Source: Nocardioides sp. YR527 (GTDB taxonomy: Bacteria; Actinomycetota; Actinomycetes; Propionibacteriales; Nocardioidaceae). Taken from it: a DNA stretch of 64,000 nt. Position numbers and translations under genes: made by a program. Positions 23,297 to 31,355 of this stretch are shown here, piece by piece. The DNA is taken from positions 682,001 to 746,000 of the forward strand of contig NZ_FNFN01000001.1 of the NCBI RefSeq assembly GCF_900101045.1, given 5' to 3'. Below the pieces are notes generated by a model that saw only the letters and a list, made by a program, of their open reading frames with translations, had not been told where the DNA came from and did no database searches. Position 1 is the first letter of the stretch. Each line of letters begins with the position of its first letter.

Positions 23297-24649
23297 TCAC
23301 ACGCGCTGAGGCGCTCGGTTGCCCGCCTGCTCGATGCCCTTCGCGGTGTTCACCAGTGCCAGCAGGCCGCCACCGACGACGAAGAACGCGATCAGTGCCA
23401 GGATCGCCGGCCGGTAGGAGTCGGTGAGCTGGTAGACGAGTCCGAAGACCAGGGTGCCCATCCAGGAGGTGCCGCGGTCCATGGCGTGGTAGAGGCTGAA
23501 GTACTCCGCCTCCTTGCCTGCCGGGATGAACAGCGAGAAGTAGGACCGGGCCAGCGCCTGGGTGCCGCCCATGACCAATCCGATCCCGACCGCGACGACC
23601 AGGAGCGGCACCAGGGTCTGCTCCGGTACGAAGTAGGCCGCGACGACGATGACCATCCAGCCGCCCAGACCGCCGAGGATCACCCGCTTGGCGCCGAAGC
23701 TCTTGGCCAGCCGGCCGAAGAAGACCGCCCCGCCGACCGCCACGAACTGCACCAGCAGATAGATGCCGAGCATCGTGCCGGTCTCGAACCCGAGCTCCTC
23801 GACCCCGTAGATCGACGCCGAGCTGATCACCGTCTGGATGCCGTCGTTGAAGAAGAGGTACGCCAGCAGGAAGGTCAGCGCGACCGGATACTGCGGCAGC
23901 TCGCGCAGCGTCACGAACAGCTGGCCGAAGGAGCGCGCCACGACACCGCCGGAGACGTCCTCGACGTCGGCGGGCTCGCGCCGGCGGATCCGGCGCCACG
24001 GGATGATGATGAACCCCGCCCACCACAGCCCGGCCGAGAGCATCGAGATCCGCACCGCCAGCGCCGTCCCGAGCCCGAGGGGATCGGCGAAGGTGACCAG
24101 GAGGAAGTTGACGGCGAGCAGGAGCCCACCACCGGCGTACCCGTAGGCCCAGCCGATCGAGGAGACCCGGTCGCGCTCGTCCTCGGTCGAGATCAGCGGA
24201 AGGATCGAGTCGCTGACCACCACCGCCGCACCCGCGCACAGGTTGGCGATGATGAACATGATCGAGCCGAACCACCAGTTGTCCCCGGTCATGAAGAACA
24301 ACAGCGCCGCGCAGAGCGCGCCGGCCCAGGCGAACCCGGCCATCAGGTCCGGCTTGCGCGAGGTGCGGTCGGCGATCGCGCCGACCAGCGGGTAGATGAT
24401 CGCCGACAGGATCGTCGAGAACGTGATCACGAACGACGGCAGCGCGCCGGGCGCAATCGAGAGCCCGAGCACGTCGATGCGGTTGTCGACGGCGGCGGCC
24501 TTCGCGATCTCGATCAGGTAGGGCGCGAACAGGACACCGGCCACCGTCGTCTGGAAGGCGGAGACGGCCCAGTCGGTGAAGAACCAGCCCTTCTGCTCCC
24601 GCGCCCGCTCGACCGGCGTGAAGTCGCCGATCCCGGCTGATGTGGTCAC
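23297..24649 (-). CDS. MFS transporter, UMF1 / Atg22-like
   Basis: 450 residues, about 12 helices. WFFTDWAVSAFQTTVAGVLFAPYL at the start, SAIIYPLVGAIADRTSRKPDLM (motif A), SDSILPLISTEDERDRVSS and LARSYFSLFIPAGKEAEYFSLY are typical of Atg22-like carriers, some of which export amino acids from vacuoles in fungi. Bacterial substrates are unknown. GTG start overlapping the GDPD stop (GTGA, 24646-24649), so it is translated together with the phosphodiesterase. Confidence 0.87.
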   Translation of the reverse strand: MTTSAGIGDFTPVERAREQKGWFFTDWAVSAFQTTVAGVLFAPYLIEIAKAAAVDNRIDVLGLSIAPGALPSFVITFSTILSAIIYPLVGAIADRTSRKPDLMAGFAWAGALCAALLFFMTGDNWWFGSIMFIIANLCAGAAVVVSDSILPLISTEDERDRVSSIGWAYGYAGGGLLLAVNFLLVTFADPLGLGTALAVRISMLSAGLWWAGFIIIPWRRIRRREPADVEDVSGGVVARSFGQLFVTLRELPQYPVALTFLLAYLFFNDGIQTVISSASIYGVEELGFETGTMLGIYLLVQFVAVGGAVFFGRLAKSFGAKRVILGGLGGWMVIVVAAYFVPEQTLVPLLVVAVGIGLVMGGTQALARSYFSLFIPAGKEAEYFSLYHAMDRGTSWMGTLVFGLVYQLTDSYRPAILALIAFFVVGGGLLALVNTAKGIEQAGNRAPQRV

Positions 24650-25479
24650 TTCTCGGGCTCCTCATCGTTCGGTCTCGCTCCGGTCGGAGCAGCCTCCCAC
24701 AGGCCACGCTCTTCCAGGAACGCTTTCAGGACGTCGGTTCGGTCGGTCATCAGCCCGTCGACGTCGCGATCGAGCAAACGCTCCATCTCAGCCGGATCGT
24801 CGACGGTCCAGACGTGGACCTCCTTGCCGGCCTTGTGGGCGCGGCGGACGAAACCGCGCGACGCGACCCGGATCGAGAGCGGGCCACGGAGATGCTGGTG
24901 GTGCGGGATCTGGAAGGCGTCGAAGCGCGACCCGACGAGGCGCTTGGCGATCCCGGTGGTCGGCGCCAGCAGGTAGGCGAGCACCTCACGTGGATGCGCC
25001 GAGGTTCGCACCCGCCCCTCGGTCAGGCGGCGGAACGCCTTCAGCCGCCTGACCGAGAACGAGCCGACGATGACCTTGTCCTCGTGGTCGGTCGCGGCGA
25101 GCAGCTCGGCCACCGCGCCGACCGAGCCGTCGGACTTGAGATCGATGTTGAAGGTGACCTCCGGGAACGCCTCGAAGAGCTCAGCCAGCGTCGGCACCCC
25201 GTGGACACCGCCGATCCGGGCGGCCTTCACCTCGGCGTACGTCATCTCCGCGATCAGCCCGCTGACGTCTGTCACCCGGTCGAGCGCCTCGTCGTGGAAG
25301 GCGAGCAGCACACCGTCGCGGGTGACGTGGACGTCGGTCTCGAGATGGGTGTAGCCGAGCTCCACCGCATGCCGGAACGCCTCCATGGTGTTCTCCATCC
25401 CGACCAGGTCGGGATGGAGCGCTCCACCACGGTGCGCATAGGCGCGTACGCGTCGTTGCTGCTCCCTCACGGGGAGCAT
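24646..25479 (-). CDS. Glycerophosphodiester phosphodiesterase
   Basis: 277 residues. AYAHRGG (first catalytic His, Arg), GMENTMEAFRHAVELGYTHLETDVHVTRDGVLLAFHDEALDRVT (Glu/Asp metal ligands and second catalytic His), FNIDLK and VWTVDDPAEMERLLDRDVDGLMTDRTDVLKA are the GDPD motifs. No signal peptide, so it is a cytosolic UgpQ-type enzyme that releases glycerol 3-phosphate from glycerophosphodiesters. Coupled with the downstream Atg22-like carrier. Confidence 0.92.
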   Translation of the reverse strand: MLPVREQQRRVRAYAHRGGALHPDLVGMENTMEAFRHAVELGYTHLETDVHVTRDGVLLAFHDEALDRVTDVSGLIAEMTYAEVKAARIGGVHGVPTLAELFEAFPEVTFNIDLKSDGSVGAVAELLAATDHEDKVIVGSFSVRRLKAFRRLTEGRVRTSAHPREVLAYLLAPTTGIAKRLVGSRFDAFQIPHHQHLRGPLSIRVASRGFVRRAHKAGKEVHVWTVDDPAEMERLLDRDVDGLMTDRTDVLKAFLEERGLWEAAPTGARPNDEEPEK

Positions 25480-25500
25480 CTAACCACCCGTGAGGGCTGC

Positions 25501-25528
25501 TTCACATGAGCACTGGTGCTCATGTGAA
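25501..25528. repeat. 28-bp inverted repeat near the GDPD start
   Basis: Arms TTCACATGAGCAC (25501-25513) and GTGCTCATGTGAA (25516-25528) pair perfectly around TG. The base composition is lower in GC than terminators here, and it is only 21 bases upstream of the GDPD start, so an operator is as likely as a terminator. A further 9-bp hairpin lies at 25557-25586. Confidence 0.6.
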
Positions 25529-25610
25529 CTCACAGCGTAGATCTCGACACGCCCGTCGCGTCTGCTTGCTTCGCGGCGCAGACGCGGGGCTGCTCGATCT
25601 CTTCGCCGAC

Positions 25611-25638
25611 GGTGCTCGCGGCTTCGCACGCGAGCACC
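25611..25638 (-). terminator. 10-bp hairpin after murA
   Basis: GGTGCTCGCG (25611-25620) pairs with CGCGAGCACC (25629-25638), loop of 8. It is five bases beyond the murA stop, on the side expected for its terminator. Confidence 0.6.
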
Positions 25639-25642
25639 TGGC

Positions 25643-27169
25643 TCAGATGTCGCGGAAGGCGGTGATGTTCGCGCCGAGCTGGTTGAGCCGCTCGGCGAGA
25701 TCCTCGTAGCCGCGGGCGATGACGTAGGTCGAGCGGAGCACCGAAGTGCCCTTCGAGGCGAGCATCGCGAGCAGCACGACGACGGCGGGACGCAGCGCCG
25801 GCGGGCAGACGATCTCGGTGCCGGAGAAGTGGGTCGGCCCCTCGATCATCACCCGGTGCGGGTCCATCAGCGTGACGTTGCCGCCGAGCTTGTTGAGCTC
25901 GGTCAGGTAGATCGCCCGGTTCTCGTAGACCCAGTCGTGCAGCAGCGTCTGACCCTGCGCCACCGCCGCGATCGCGGCGAAGAACGGCAGGTTGTCGATG
26001 TTGAGGCCGGGGAAGGGGAGCGGGTGGATCTTGTCCAGCGGCGCGTGCAGGACCGAGTGCTTGGTGGTGATGTCGACCAGGCGGGTCTTACCGTTGAGCG
26101 CCAGGTACTCCTCGGAGAGGGTGTAGTTGAAGCCCATCTCCTCCAGCGTCGCCAGCTCGATCTCCATGAACTCGATCGGGACCCGCTTGATGGTGATCTC
26201 GGAGTCGGTCACGATCGCGGCGGTCAGCAGCGACATCGCCTCGATCGGGTCCTCGCTCGGCGCGTAGTCGACGTCGACGTCGATGACCTCGCGGCCGGTG
26301 ACACGCAGCGTGGTGGTGCCGATGCCCTCGACCTCGACACCCAGCTTCTGCAGGTAGAAGCAGAGGTCCTGGACCATGTAGTTGGACGAGGCGTTGCGGA
26401 TCACCGTGGTGCCCGGGTGCAGCGCGGCGGCCATCAGGGCGTTCTCGGTGACGGTGTCGCCACGCTCGGTCAGCACGATCGGGCGGCCCGGCTGGATCTC
26501 CCGGTTGACGCTGGCGTGGTAGGCGCCGTCGGTGGCCTTGACCTCGAGGCCGAAGGGACGCAGGGCCGACAGGTGCGGCTCGACGGTGCGGGTGCCGAGG
26601 TTGCAGCCGCCGGCGTAGGGCAGCTCGAAGACGTCGAGGCGGTGCAGCAGCGGGCCGAGGAACATGATCACCGAGCGCGTACGGCGCGCGGCGGCCTCGT
26701 CCACGGCGTCCAGGCGCAGCTCCTTCGGCGGCACGATCTCGAGGTCGTTGTCGTCGTTGAGCCAGCGGGTCTGCACGCCGATCGAGTTGAGCACCTCGAT
26801 GATGCGGTTGACCTCTTCGATGCGTGCGACCTTGCGCAGCGTCGTACGGCCCCGGTTGAGGAGCGAGCCGACCAGGAGGGCGACCCCGGCGTTCTTCGAG
26901 GTCTTGACCGTGATCTCACCCGAGAGTGTCGTCGGGCCGGTGACGCGCAGGTGCGTCGGGCCGGCCCCGATGTCCACGAGGGAGGAGTCCAGAGCGGCAC
27001 CCACCCGGGCGATCATCTCAAGCGACAGGTTCTGTTGCCCCTGCTCGATGCGGTTGATCGCGCTCTGACTGGTGTTGAGAAGGTCGGCGAGCTGTGCCTG
27101 GGTGAGGCCCTTGTGCTTGCGCGCATCGCGAATCAGATTCCCGATACGACCTTTGTATCCGTCGGTCAT
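25643..27169 (-). CDS. murA: HTH-fused UDP-N-acetylglucosamine 1-carboxyvinyltransferase (MurA-like)
   Basis: 508 residues from the ATG at 27169. Residues 9-62 are a Cro/CI-type HTH (IRDARKHKGLTQAQLADLLN, TSQSAINRIEQGQQNLS). From ~72 it is an EPSP/MurA two-domain enzyme: TVKTSKNAG (K92/N93), GGCNLGTRTVEPHL with the PEP-attacking Cys189, PSEDPIEAMSLLTAAIVT and NIDNLPFFAAIAAV. MurA adds enolpyruvate to UDP-GlcNAc, the first step of peptidoglycan synthesis. The usual enzyme is ~420 residues; the extra 70 are the HTH. Whether it is active, regulatory or both cannot be told. A palindrome stands right upstream. Confidence 0.9.
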   Translation of the reverse strand: MTDGYKGRIGNLIRDARKHKGLTQAQLADLLNTSQSAINRIEQGQQNLSLEMIARVGAALDSSLVDIGAGPTHLRVTGPTTLSGEITVKTSKNAGVALLVGSLLNRGRTTLRKVARIEEVNRIIEVLNSIGVQTRWLNDDNDLEIVPPKELRLDAVDEAAARRTRSVIMFLGPLLHRLDVFELPYAGGCNLGTRTVEPHLSALRPFGLEVKATDGAYHASVNREIQPGRPIVLTERGDTVTENALMAAALHPGTTVIRNASSNYMVQDLCFYLQKLGVEVEGIGTTTLRVTGREVIDVDVDYAPSEDPIEAMSLLTAAIVTDSEITIKRVPIEFMEIELATLEEMGFNYTLSEEYLALNGKTRLVDITTKHSVLHAPLDKIHPLPFPGLNIDNLPFFAAIAAVAQGQTLLHDWVYENRAIYLTELNKLGGNVTLMDPHRVMIEGPTHFSGTEIVCPPALRPAVVVLLAMLASKGTSVLRSTYVIARGYEDLAERLNQLGANITAFRDI

Positions 27170-27181
27170 GGTGCACCACCG

Positions 27182-27199
27182 TAACTCATATATGAGATA
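27182..27199. promoter_or_regulatory. Palindromic operator / promoter of the HTH-MurA gene
   Basis: CTCATATATGAG (27185-27196) is a perfect 12-bp palindrome, extended to 18 bp (27182-27199) with little mismatch. It is strikingly AT-rich in this genome and lies 13 bases before the start codon, so it can block the promoter or ribosome site. The N-terminal HTH of the gene product is the natural candidate to bind it. Confidence 0.55.
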
Positions 27200-27306
27200 A
27201 GCCTGGATTCCCCGCGAAGTGTCGGCGTTTCGTTTCATCTCTGTTGCCTGCGGCTCCAAGGGCCACCATGTGCAACATCTCGTACGCCGGGTGACAGGAT
27301 GCCACC

Positions 27307-28335
27307 ATGCGCGCGACGACTATCCATGGGGTGGGCGACATCCGCTTCACCCAGGTACCCGATCCTGCCCTGACGAAGCCCACGGACGCCATAGTCAAGG
27401 TCGTGGGCTCCTGCATCTGCGGCTCCGATCTGTGGAACTACCGCGGCTCCAACGGTGACATCGACGAGCCGCGCACCATCGGCCACGAGTGCATCGGCGT
27501 GATCGAGGAGGTCGGTGCCGACGTACGCGACTTCAGGGCCGGCGACTTCGTGATCGTCCCCTTCGACCACTGCGACAACACCTGCCCGCACTGCCTGGCC
27601 GGTGTCCAGTCGGTCTGCGTGAACCTCGGCTTCACGGTCAGCGGTCAGAGCGAGTACGCGTTGGTCACCCAGGCCGACGGCTCGCTGGTCAAGCTCGACG
27701 AGACTCCCGACCCGTCGATGTACCCCGACCTGCTCGCGCTCACCGACGTGATGGCCACCGGCTGGCACGCGGCGGTCATGTCGGGCCTCGGTGCCGGAGC
27801 CAAGGGCGGCACCGCGGTCGTGGTCGGTGACGGCGCGGTCGGCCTGTGCGGCGTGCTGGCTGCTGCTCAGCTCGGCGCCGAGCGGGTCGTGGCGATGTCG
27901 CGCCACGAGGCCCGCCAGGAGATCGCCAAGAAGTTCGGCGCCACCGACATCGTCGCCGCCCGCGGCAAGGAGGGCGAGGCGGCCGTACGCGAGCTCACCG
28001 GCGGCGTCGGGGCCGACTACGTCCTGGAGTGCGTCGGCACCGACCAGTCCTTCAAGACGGCCTCCAAGGTGGCCCGCCCGGGGGCGACCGTCGGGTTCGT
28101 CGGCGTCCCGCACGACGTCAACCTTCCGGTCAACGCGCTCTTCCGCACCAACGTCGGTCTCAAGGGTGGGATGGCGCCGGTGCGCCGCTACCTCCCCGAC
28201 CTCCTGCGCCTGACGCTGGAGGGCACGATCAACCCCGGTCTGGTCTTCGACAAGGCGCTGCCGTTCGCGGAGGCCGCGGAGGGCTACCGCCTCATGGACG
28301 AGCGGCTCGCGACCAAGGTCCAGCTCACCTACTGA
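27307..28335 (+). CDS. Zinc-dependent alcohol dehydrogenase (MDR family)
   Basis: 342 residues. Catalytic zinc ligands in VGSCICGSDLWNYRG and TIGHECIGVIEEVG; structural zinc loop DHCDNTCPHCLAGVQSVC; NAD(P) loop AVVVGDGAVGLCGVLAAAQLGAE. The C-terminal part includes GMAPVRRYLPDLLRLTLEG. It is the ADH-type seen widely in actinobacteria, which act on aldehydes or secondary alcohols. Single gene, divergent from murA over about 140 bases that contain the 27182 palindrome. Confidence 0.9.
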   Translation: MRATTIHGVGDIRFTQVPDPALTKPTDAIVKVVGSCICGSDLWNYRGSNGDIDEPRTIGHECIGVIEEVGADVRDFRAGDFVIVPFDHCDNTCPHCLAGVQSVCVNLGFTVSGQSEYALVTQADGSLVKLDETPDPSMYPDLLALTDVMATGWHAAVMSGLGAGAKGGTAVVVGDGAVGLCGVLAAAQLGAERVVAMSRHEARQEIAKKFGATDIVAARGKEGEAAVRELTGGVGADYVLECVGTDQSFKTASKVARPGATVGFVGVPHDVNLPVNALFRTNVGLKGGMAPVRRYLPDLLRLTLEGTINPGLVFDKALPFAEAAEGYRLMDERLATKVQLTY

Positions 28336-28392
28336 GCCACGCTGATCCCGGGCAGGGGATCGGCCGGGCGCCTCATCTGCAAGACTCGGTCG

Positions 28393-28896
28393 ATGCCCCG
28401 CACCGACACCATGCGCCTGCGCCCGCTGTCACCGGGCGACGAACACGTCTTCGCCGACTGGGCACACGATGAGGAGTTCCGGGTGGCCAACGGCTGGCCG
28501 GAGCGCGACCGTGACGGTCACCTCCGCCACTGGCGCCGCTTGATCGATTCCCCACCGCCCGAGCTCATCAGGCTCGCGGTGGAGCTCGACGAGGAGGTCG
28601 TCGGCTACGCCGATATCCACGGCCTGGCCCCCGACACCCGCGAGCTCGGTATCGCCATCGGCCCCAGCTCACGCTGGGGCCGTGGCCTCGGCCAGCGGGC
28701 CATCAAGACCGCGCTCACCTACGGCTTCTCCGTGCTCGACCTGACCCGGATCTGGGCCGAGACGCACGAGACCAACACTCGCGCCAAGAAGCTCTTCGGC
28801 ACGACCGGCTTCATCGAGACCGGCCGCCACGGCTCCGACACCTACCGCGGCGAGGACGTCAGCCTCGTCCAGTACGCCGTCGAGCGCCCCTACTGA
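28393..28896 (+). CDS. GNAT family N-acetyltransferase (RimJ/RimL-like)
   Basis: 167 residues. LRPLSPGDEHVFADWA at the start, ELGIAIGPSSRWGRGLGQRAIKTALTYGF (acetyl-CoA loop) and AETHETNTRAKKLFGTTGFIETG near the end are typical of ribosomal-protein/Ala-type acetyltransferases and their antibiotic-modifying relatives. Substrate unknown. It may follow the dehydrogenase in one transcript (57-base gap) and is followed by the 28902 repeat block. Confidence 0.85.
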   Translation: MPRTDTMRLRPLSPGDEHVFADWAHDEEFRVANGWPERDRDGHLRHWRRLIDSPPPELIRLAVELDEEVVGYADIHGLAPDTRELGIAIGPSSRWGRGLGQRAIKTALTYGFSVLDLTRIWAETHETNTRAKKLFGTTGFIETGRHGSDTYRGEDVSLVQYAVERPY

Positions 28897-28901
28897 CCCC
28901 A

Positions 28902-28993
28902 GCCGAGACGTCACAGGCGTCGGCCGAGACGTCACCTAGGACGGCCGAGACGTCATGCCCTGACGCTTCGGCCGACGTAGCTGACGTCTCGGC
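28902..28993. repeat. Three 21-nt-period repeats plus one inverted copy
   Basis: GCCGAGACGTCA occurs at 28902, 28923 and 28944, each 21 bases apart, with diverged spacers, and its complement TGACGTCTCGGC is at 28982-28993. Any of the three direct copies can pair with the inverted copy to make a hairpin between the convergent GNAT and transglycosylase genes. AGACGTC/GACGTCT is itself near-palindromic, so protein binding is possible too. Confidence 0.8.
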
Positions 28994-29012
28994 TGATGGG
29001 GGTGACGGCTGT

Positions 29013-29903
29013 TCAACCGCTGATGCGTACGGGCTTCTCCTCGGGATAGCCCTCGGGCAGGAGCATGGTGCCGTCCTGGTGGCGGTAGAGGACCTGCCAG
29101 TGCCAGTAGAGGTCGTACGCAGCGGGGGACCGCTTCATCTGCTCGGCGTAGGCGCTGACGGCCGCCACGTAGCGGTCGGAGTGGTTGTAGGACCACAGCG
29201 CGCCGGCCATGTCGCCGGGTGCGCCGTTGTTGGCGAGCATGCGTCCGGCGGCCATGATCGCGTCGGCGGGGTCGTTGATGTCGCCGCCTGCGCCGTACTG
29301 GGCGAAGGTCGAGGGCAGGAACTGCATCGGGCCCTGGGCACCCGCGGTGCTCGTGCCGCGGATGCGGCCCATGCGGGTCTCGACCAGGTGGACGGCCGCG
29401 AGGTACTGCCACGGCGTTCCAGTCTCCCGCTGCGCCTTGCGGTAGAGCGGGTGCAGATCGTCCGGCATCGGCGGTGTCAGGATCCGCCAGTCCGGGAGCT
29501 CGGGCTGAGGGTCGGTCATGACCATGAGCTCTCGGGCCGCGGCGATGTCCGCCGTGAGCTGGGCCCGGTCGGCGCGGCCGAGCGCGCTCAGCACGGCGTC
29601 AGCCTTCGCCTTCGACCCGCGGGCGAGGTCGCGGGCGGTCGTCTGCTCGAACAGCGCGGCCTCACGTACGTCCTCGGCTCCTGGCTTCCCGGCGGCGACC
29701 GTCGCCATCGCCTGGGTGAGGCGATCTGCCAGCGGTACCGACGCATCGTCGAGCGGGACCGTCTCCGGTGACGGGGCAGGCGTCGACGGGACGGGCGAGG
29801 ACGCCGACGGCGTGCCGGCCGGATCCGAAGACGGCTCACCGCCACAGCCGGCGACGAGCGCCAGGGCTGTGGCGGTGGCCAGAGCAACGAGCCGGGTGCG
29901 CAC
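29013..29903 (-). CDS. Secreted lytic transglycosylase lipoprotein
   Basis: 296 residues, GTG start. Signal peptide with lipobox LVAGCGG, then a Ser/Pro/Thr-rich spacer (~residues 24-48), a helical part, and an SLT-type catalytic domain: WQYLAAVHLVETRMGRIRG (catalytic Glu), STAGAQGPMQFLPSTFAQYG and the Gly/Asn-rich GGDINDPADAIMAAGRML. It cleaves peptidoglycan glycan strands outside the membrane. Similar actinobacterial proteins are growth- or spore-related hydrolases. It overlaps nothing; the hydrolase gene is 21 bases upstream. Confidence 0.9.
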   Translation of the reverse strand: MRTRLVALATATALALVAGCGGEPSSDPAGTPSASSPVPSTPAPSPETVPLDDASVPLADRLTQAMATVAAGKPGAEDVREAALFEQTTARDLARGSKAKADAVLSALGRADRAQLTADIAAARELMVMTDPQPELPDWRILTPPMPDDLHPLYRKAQRETGTPWQYLAAVHLVETRMGRIRGTSTAGAQGPMQFLPSTFAQYGAGGDINDPADAIMAAGRMLANNGAPGDMAGALWSYNHSDRYVAAVSAYAEQMKRSPAAYDLYWHWQVLYRHQDGTMLLPEGYPEEKPVRISG

Positions 29904-29924
29904 GCGTTCGACGCTACCCGACGG

Positions 29925-30614
29925 TCACTGCGAGCCGCTCTGCCCGATGATGGCCGCGAGCTCGGCCGGCTTGGTCAGCTGCGGCCAGTGTCCCGTGGGC
30001 AGGTCGACGAAGGTCGCGTCCTTGTGCTTCGGGATGGCGGCGATCGACTCGGTGCCGTCGGCGATCCACTCCTTCAGATCCGCGGCCGTGTATTCGGGGC
30101 AGACGAAGACCGCCGGGACCGAGTAGCGCCGTTCGTCGCCGAGCTCGAAAGGCTCGGAGGTCAGGTTGGCGGGGGAGGGCCGCAGGAGTGCCTCGAAGGC
30201 GGCGCGGTCGAGGTCGCGCACGTCGGCCTCGTCGAACTCCTCCCATGGCACCGGCGGCAGGTCGGCGCCGTCTGTCGGGAAGTTCTTGGCCGGGATCATC
30301 CCCGGCTCCGCCGGCCAGCCGCCGACGTAGACCACGGCGGCGACCTTGTCGACGCGCGCATCGAGAGCCGCACCGGCCACGGCACAGCCCATCGAGTGAC
30401 CGACGAGGATCACCGGCGCTGCCGACTCGTCGATGGCAGCCACGACGGCGGCGACCTGGTCGGCGACGTGCACGCCGGATCGGTCGGTCTCGGCCGACTC
30501 GAGGCCGGGCAGGGTGAGCGGCCGTGGGGTGTGGCCGGCGTCGGTCAGATGGGGGACGACGAGGTCCCATGAGGAGGCATCCAGCCAGAGGCCGGGTACG
30601 AGAACGATGTCCAT
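29925..30614 (-). CDS. Alpha/beta hydrolase
   Basis: 229 residues. VLVPGLWLDASSWDLVVPHL, nucleophile elbow VGHSMGCAVAG (Ser), and a final TGHWPQLTKPAELA (His) mark the fold. No signal peptide. Similar proteins are annotated as esterases without known substrate. It precedes the transglycosylase with a 21-base gap and probably shares its transcript. Confidence 0.85.
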   Translation of the reverse strand: MDIVLVPGLWLDASSWDLVVPHLTDAGHTPRPLTLPGLESAETDRSGVHVADQVAAVVAAIDESAAPVILVGHSMGCAVAGAALDARVDKVAAVVYVGGWPAEPGMIPAKNFPTDGADLPPVPWEEFDEADVRDLDRAAFEALLRPSPANLTSEPFELGDERRYSVPAVFVCPEYTAADLKEWIADGTESIAAIPKHKDATFVDLPTGHWPQLTKPAELAAIIGQSGSQ

Positions 30615-30694
30615 GAAGCGATCCTCTGCCTGGTTGCGGACGATCTACTTCCGCCACCCGTACCAATCTGAAATTCCCGGCTTTCGAACACAAG

Positions 30695-30728
30695 AACGGT
30701 GACCACCGCAATTGCGGTGGTCACCGTT
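30695..30728 (-). terminator. 34-bp perfect palindrome
   Basis: AACGGTGACCACCGCAA (30695-30711) is followed directly by its complement (30712-30728) with no loop bases, so at least four must open. It lies 33 bases past the stop of the Cys-rich gene at 30762 and ahead of the hydrolase. Most likely a terminator; a dimeric operator cannot be excluded. Confidence 0.7.
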
Positions 30729-30761
30729 TCCGGACGCCCGAGACAGCTGACGTCAGGTCGT

Positions 30762-30920
30762 TCAGCGAGCGCCGGCGACCTCCAGTAGCTCCGCGACCTC
30801 GTGGGCGCGGCAGTCGCAGTCGGAGTCGCACGGCAAGAAGCGGTGACGAGCGTGACCGCAGTCGCGGCACGGCATGTCGTGAGAAAGCGTGAAGCTCTGC
30901 ACCTCAACGGTGTCCCACAT
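30762..30920 (-). CDS. MWDT-type small Cys-rich protein 1
   Basis: 52 residues starting MWDTVEVQSFTLSHDMPCR, with C..CGH..H.FLPC...C.C, so five cysteines and several histidines in about 30 residues, then an acidic helix (HEVAELLEV). GGGGGAT precedes the ATG. It is clearly related to the protein at 41595-41759: MWDT, SFxxSH, CxxCGHxxH, L-x-C-xxx-C-x-C all line up. The spacing suggests a small zinc- or metal-binding fold. No signal peptide. Function unknown; no family name comes to mind. Confidence 0.75.
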   Translation of the reverse strand: MWDTVEVQSFTLSHDMPCRDCGHARHRFLPCDSDCDCRAHEVAELLEVAGAR

Positions 30921-31355
30921 AATTAATTCATCCCCCAGAGAATGTTGGTTGGTCCTATATCGGTGAAACTGCATCGGTGAAGCTGCCTGATATGTAACAC
31001 GATAATCCGCGACTTCGGAAGAGCTCGGACAACACGCCGAGACATTGTTGTCCCTGGTCAGTCGACCGATATGCTTATTCGGTCGACCGATAGATAAACT
31101 CATAAGGGGCAGTTGTTGATGCCGTGTGGACGTCCGCTTTACCGGGCGCACGAAGGCGCTCTCGCGTGTTGATCGAATGAGAACAGAACGCAGAACTGCA
31201 GGTCACCACCGACAAGGTGGTGTCAGTTCGAGGGCGGTTCCGGAGGGCAGAACGCCCAGAGGCGAAGGTCCCAGCCGCCCTGGCTGACCCGAGGGGGTCG
31301 GTGTCCGGGACCTCTTGCAGGGAATCTCGCGGGACTGTTGAGAGTTCTACTAGTC
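30921..31355. promoter_or_regulatory. Repeat-rich divergent region, Cys-rich gene / LLM oxidoreductase
   Basis: 435 bases without a gene and with lower GC. ATCGGTGAAACTGC and ATCGGTGAAGCTGC form a direct repeat (30959-30987). GTCGACCGATA occurs at 31061 and again at 31082, exactly 21 bases apart, each with the palindrome GTCGAC, and the second extends to CGGTCGACCG. That spacing puts both on one face of the helix, as for a dimer-pair operator. Which gene they serve is open. Confidence 0.5.

Noticed and set aside
28902-28993. CRISPR array
   Set aside because: Repeats are only 12 nt with ~9-nt spacers, three copies plus an inverted one, and no cas genes anywhere in the window.
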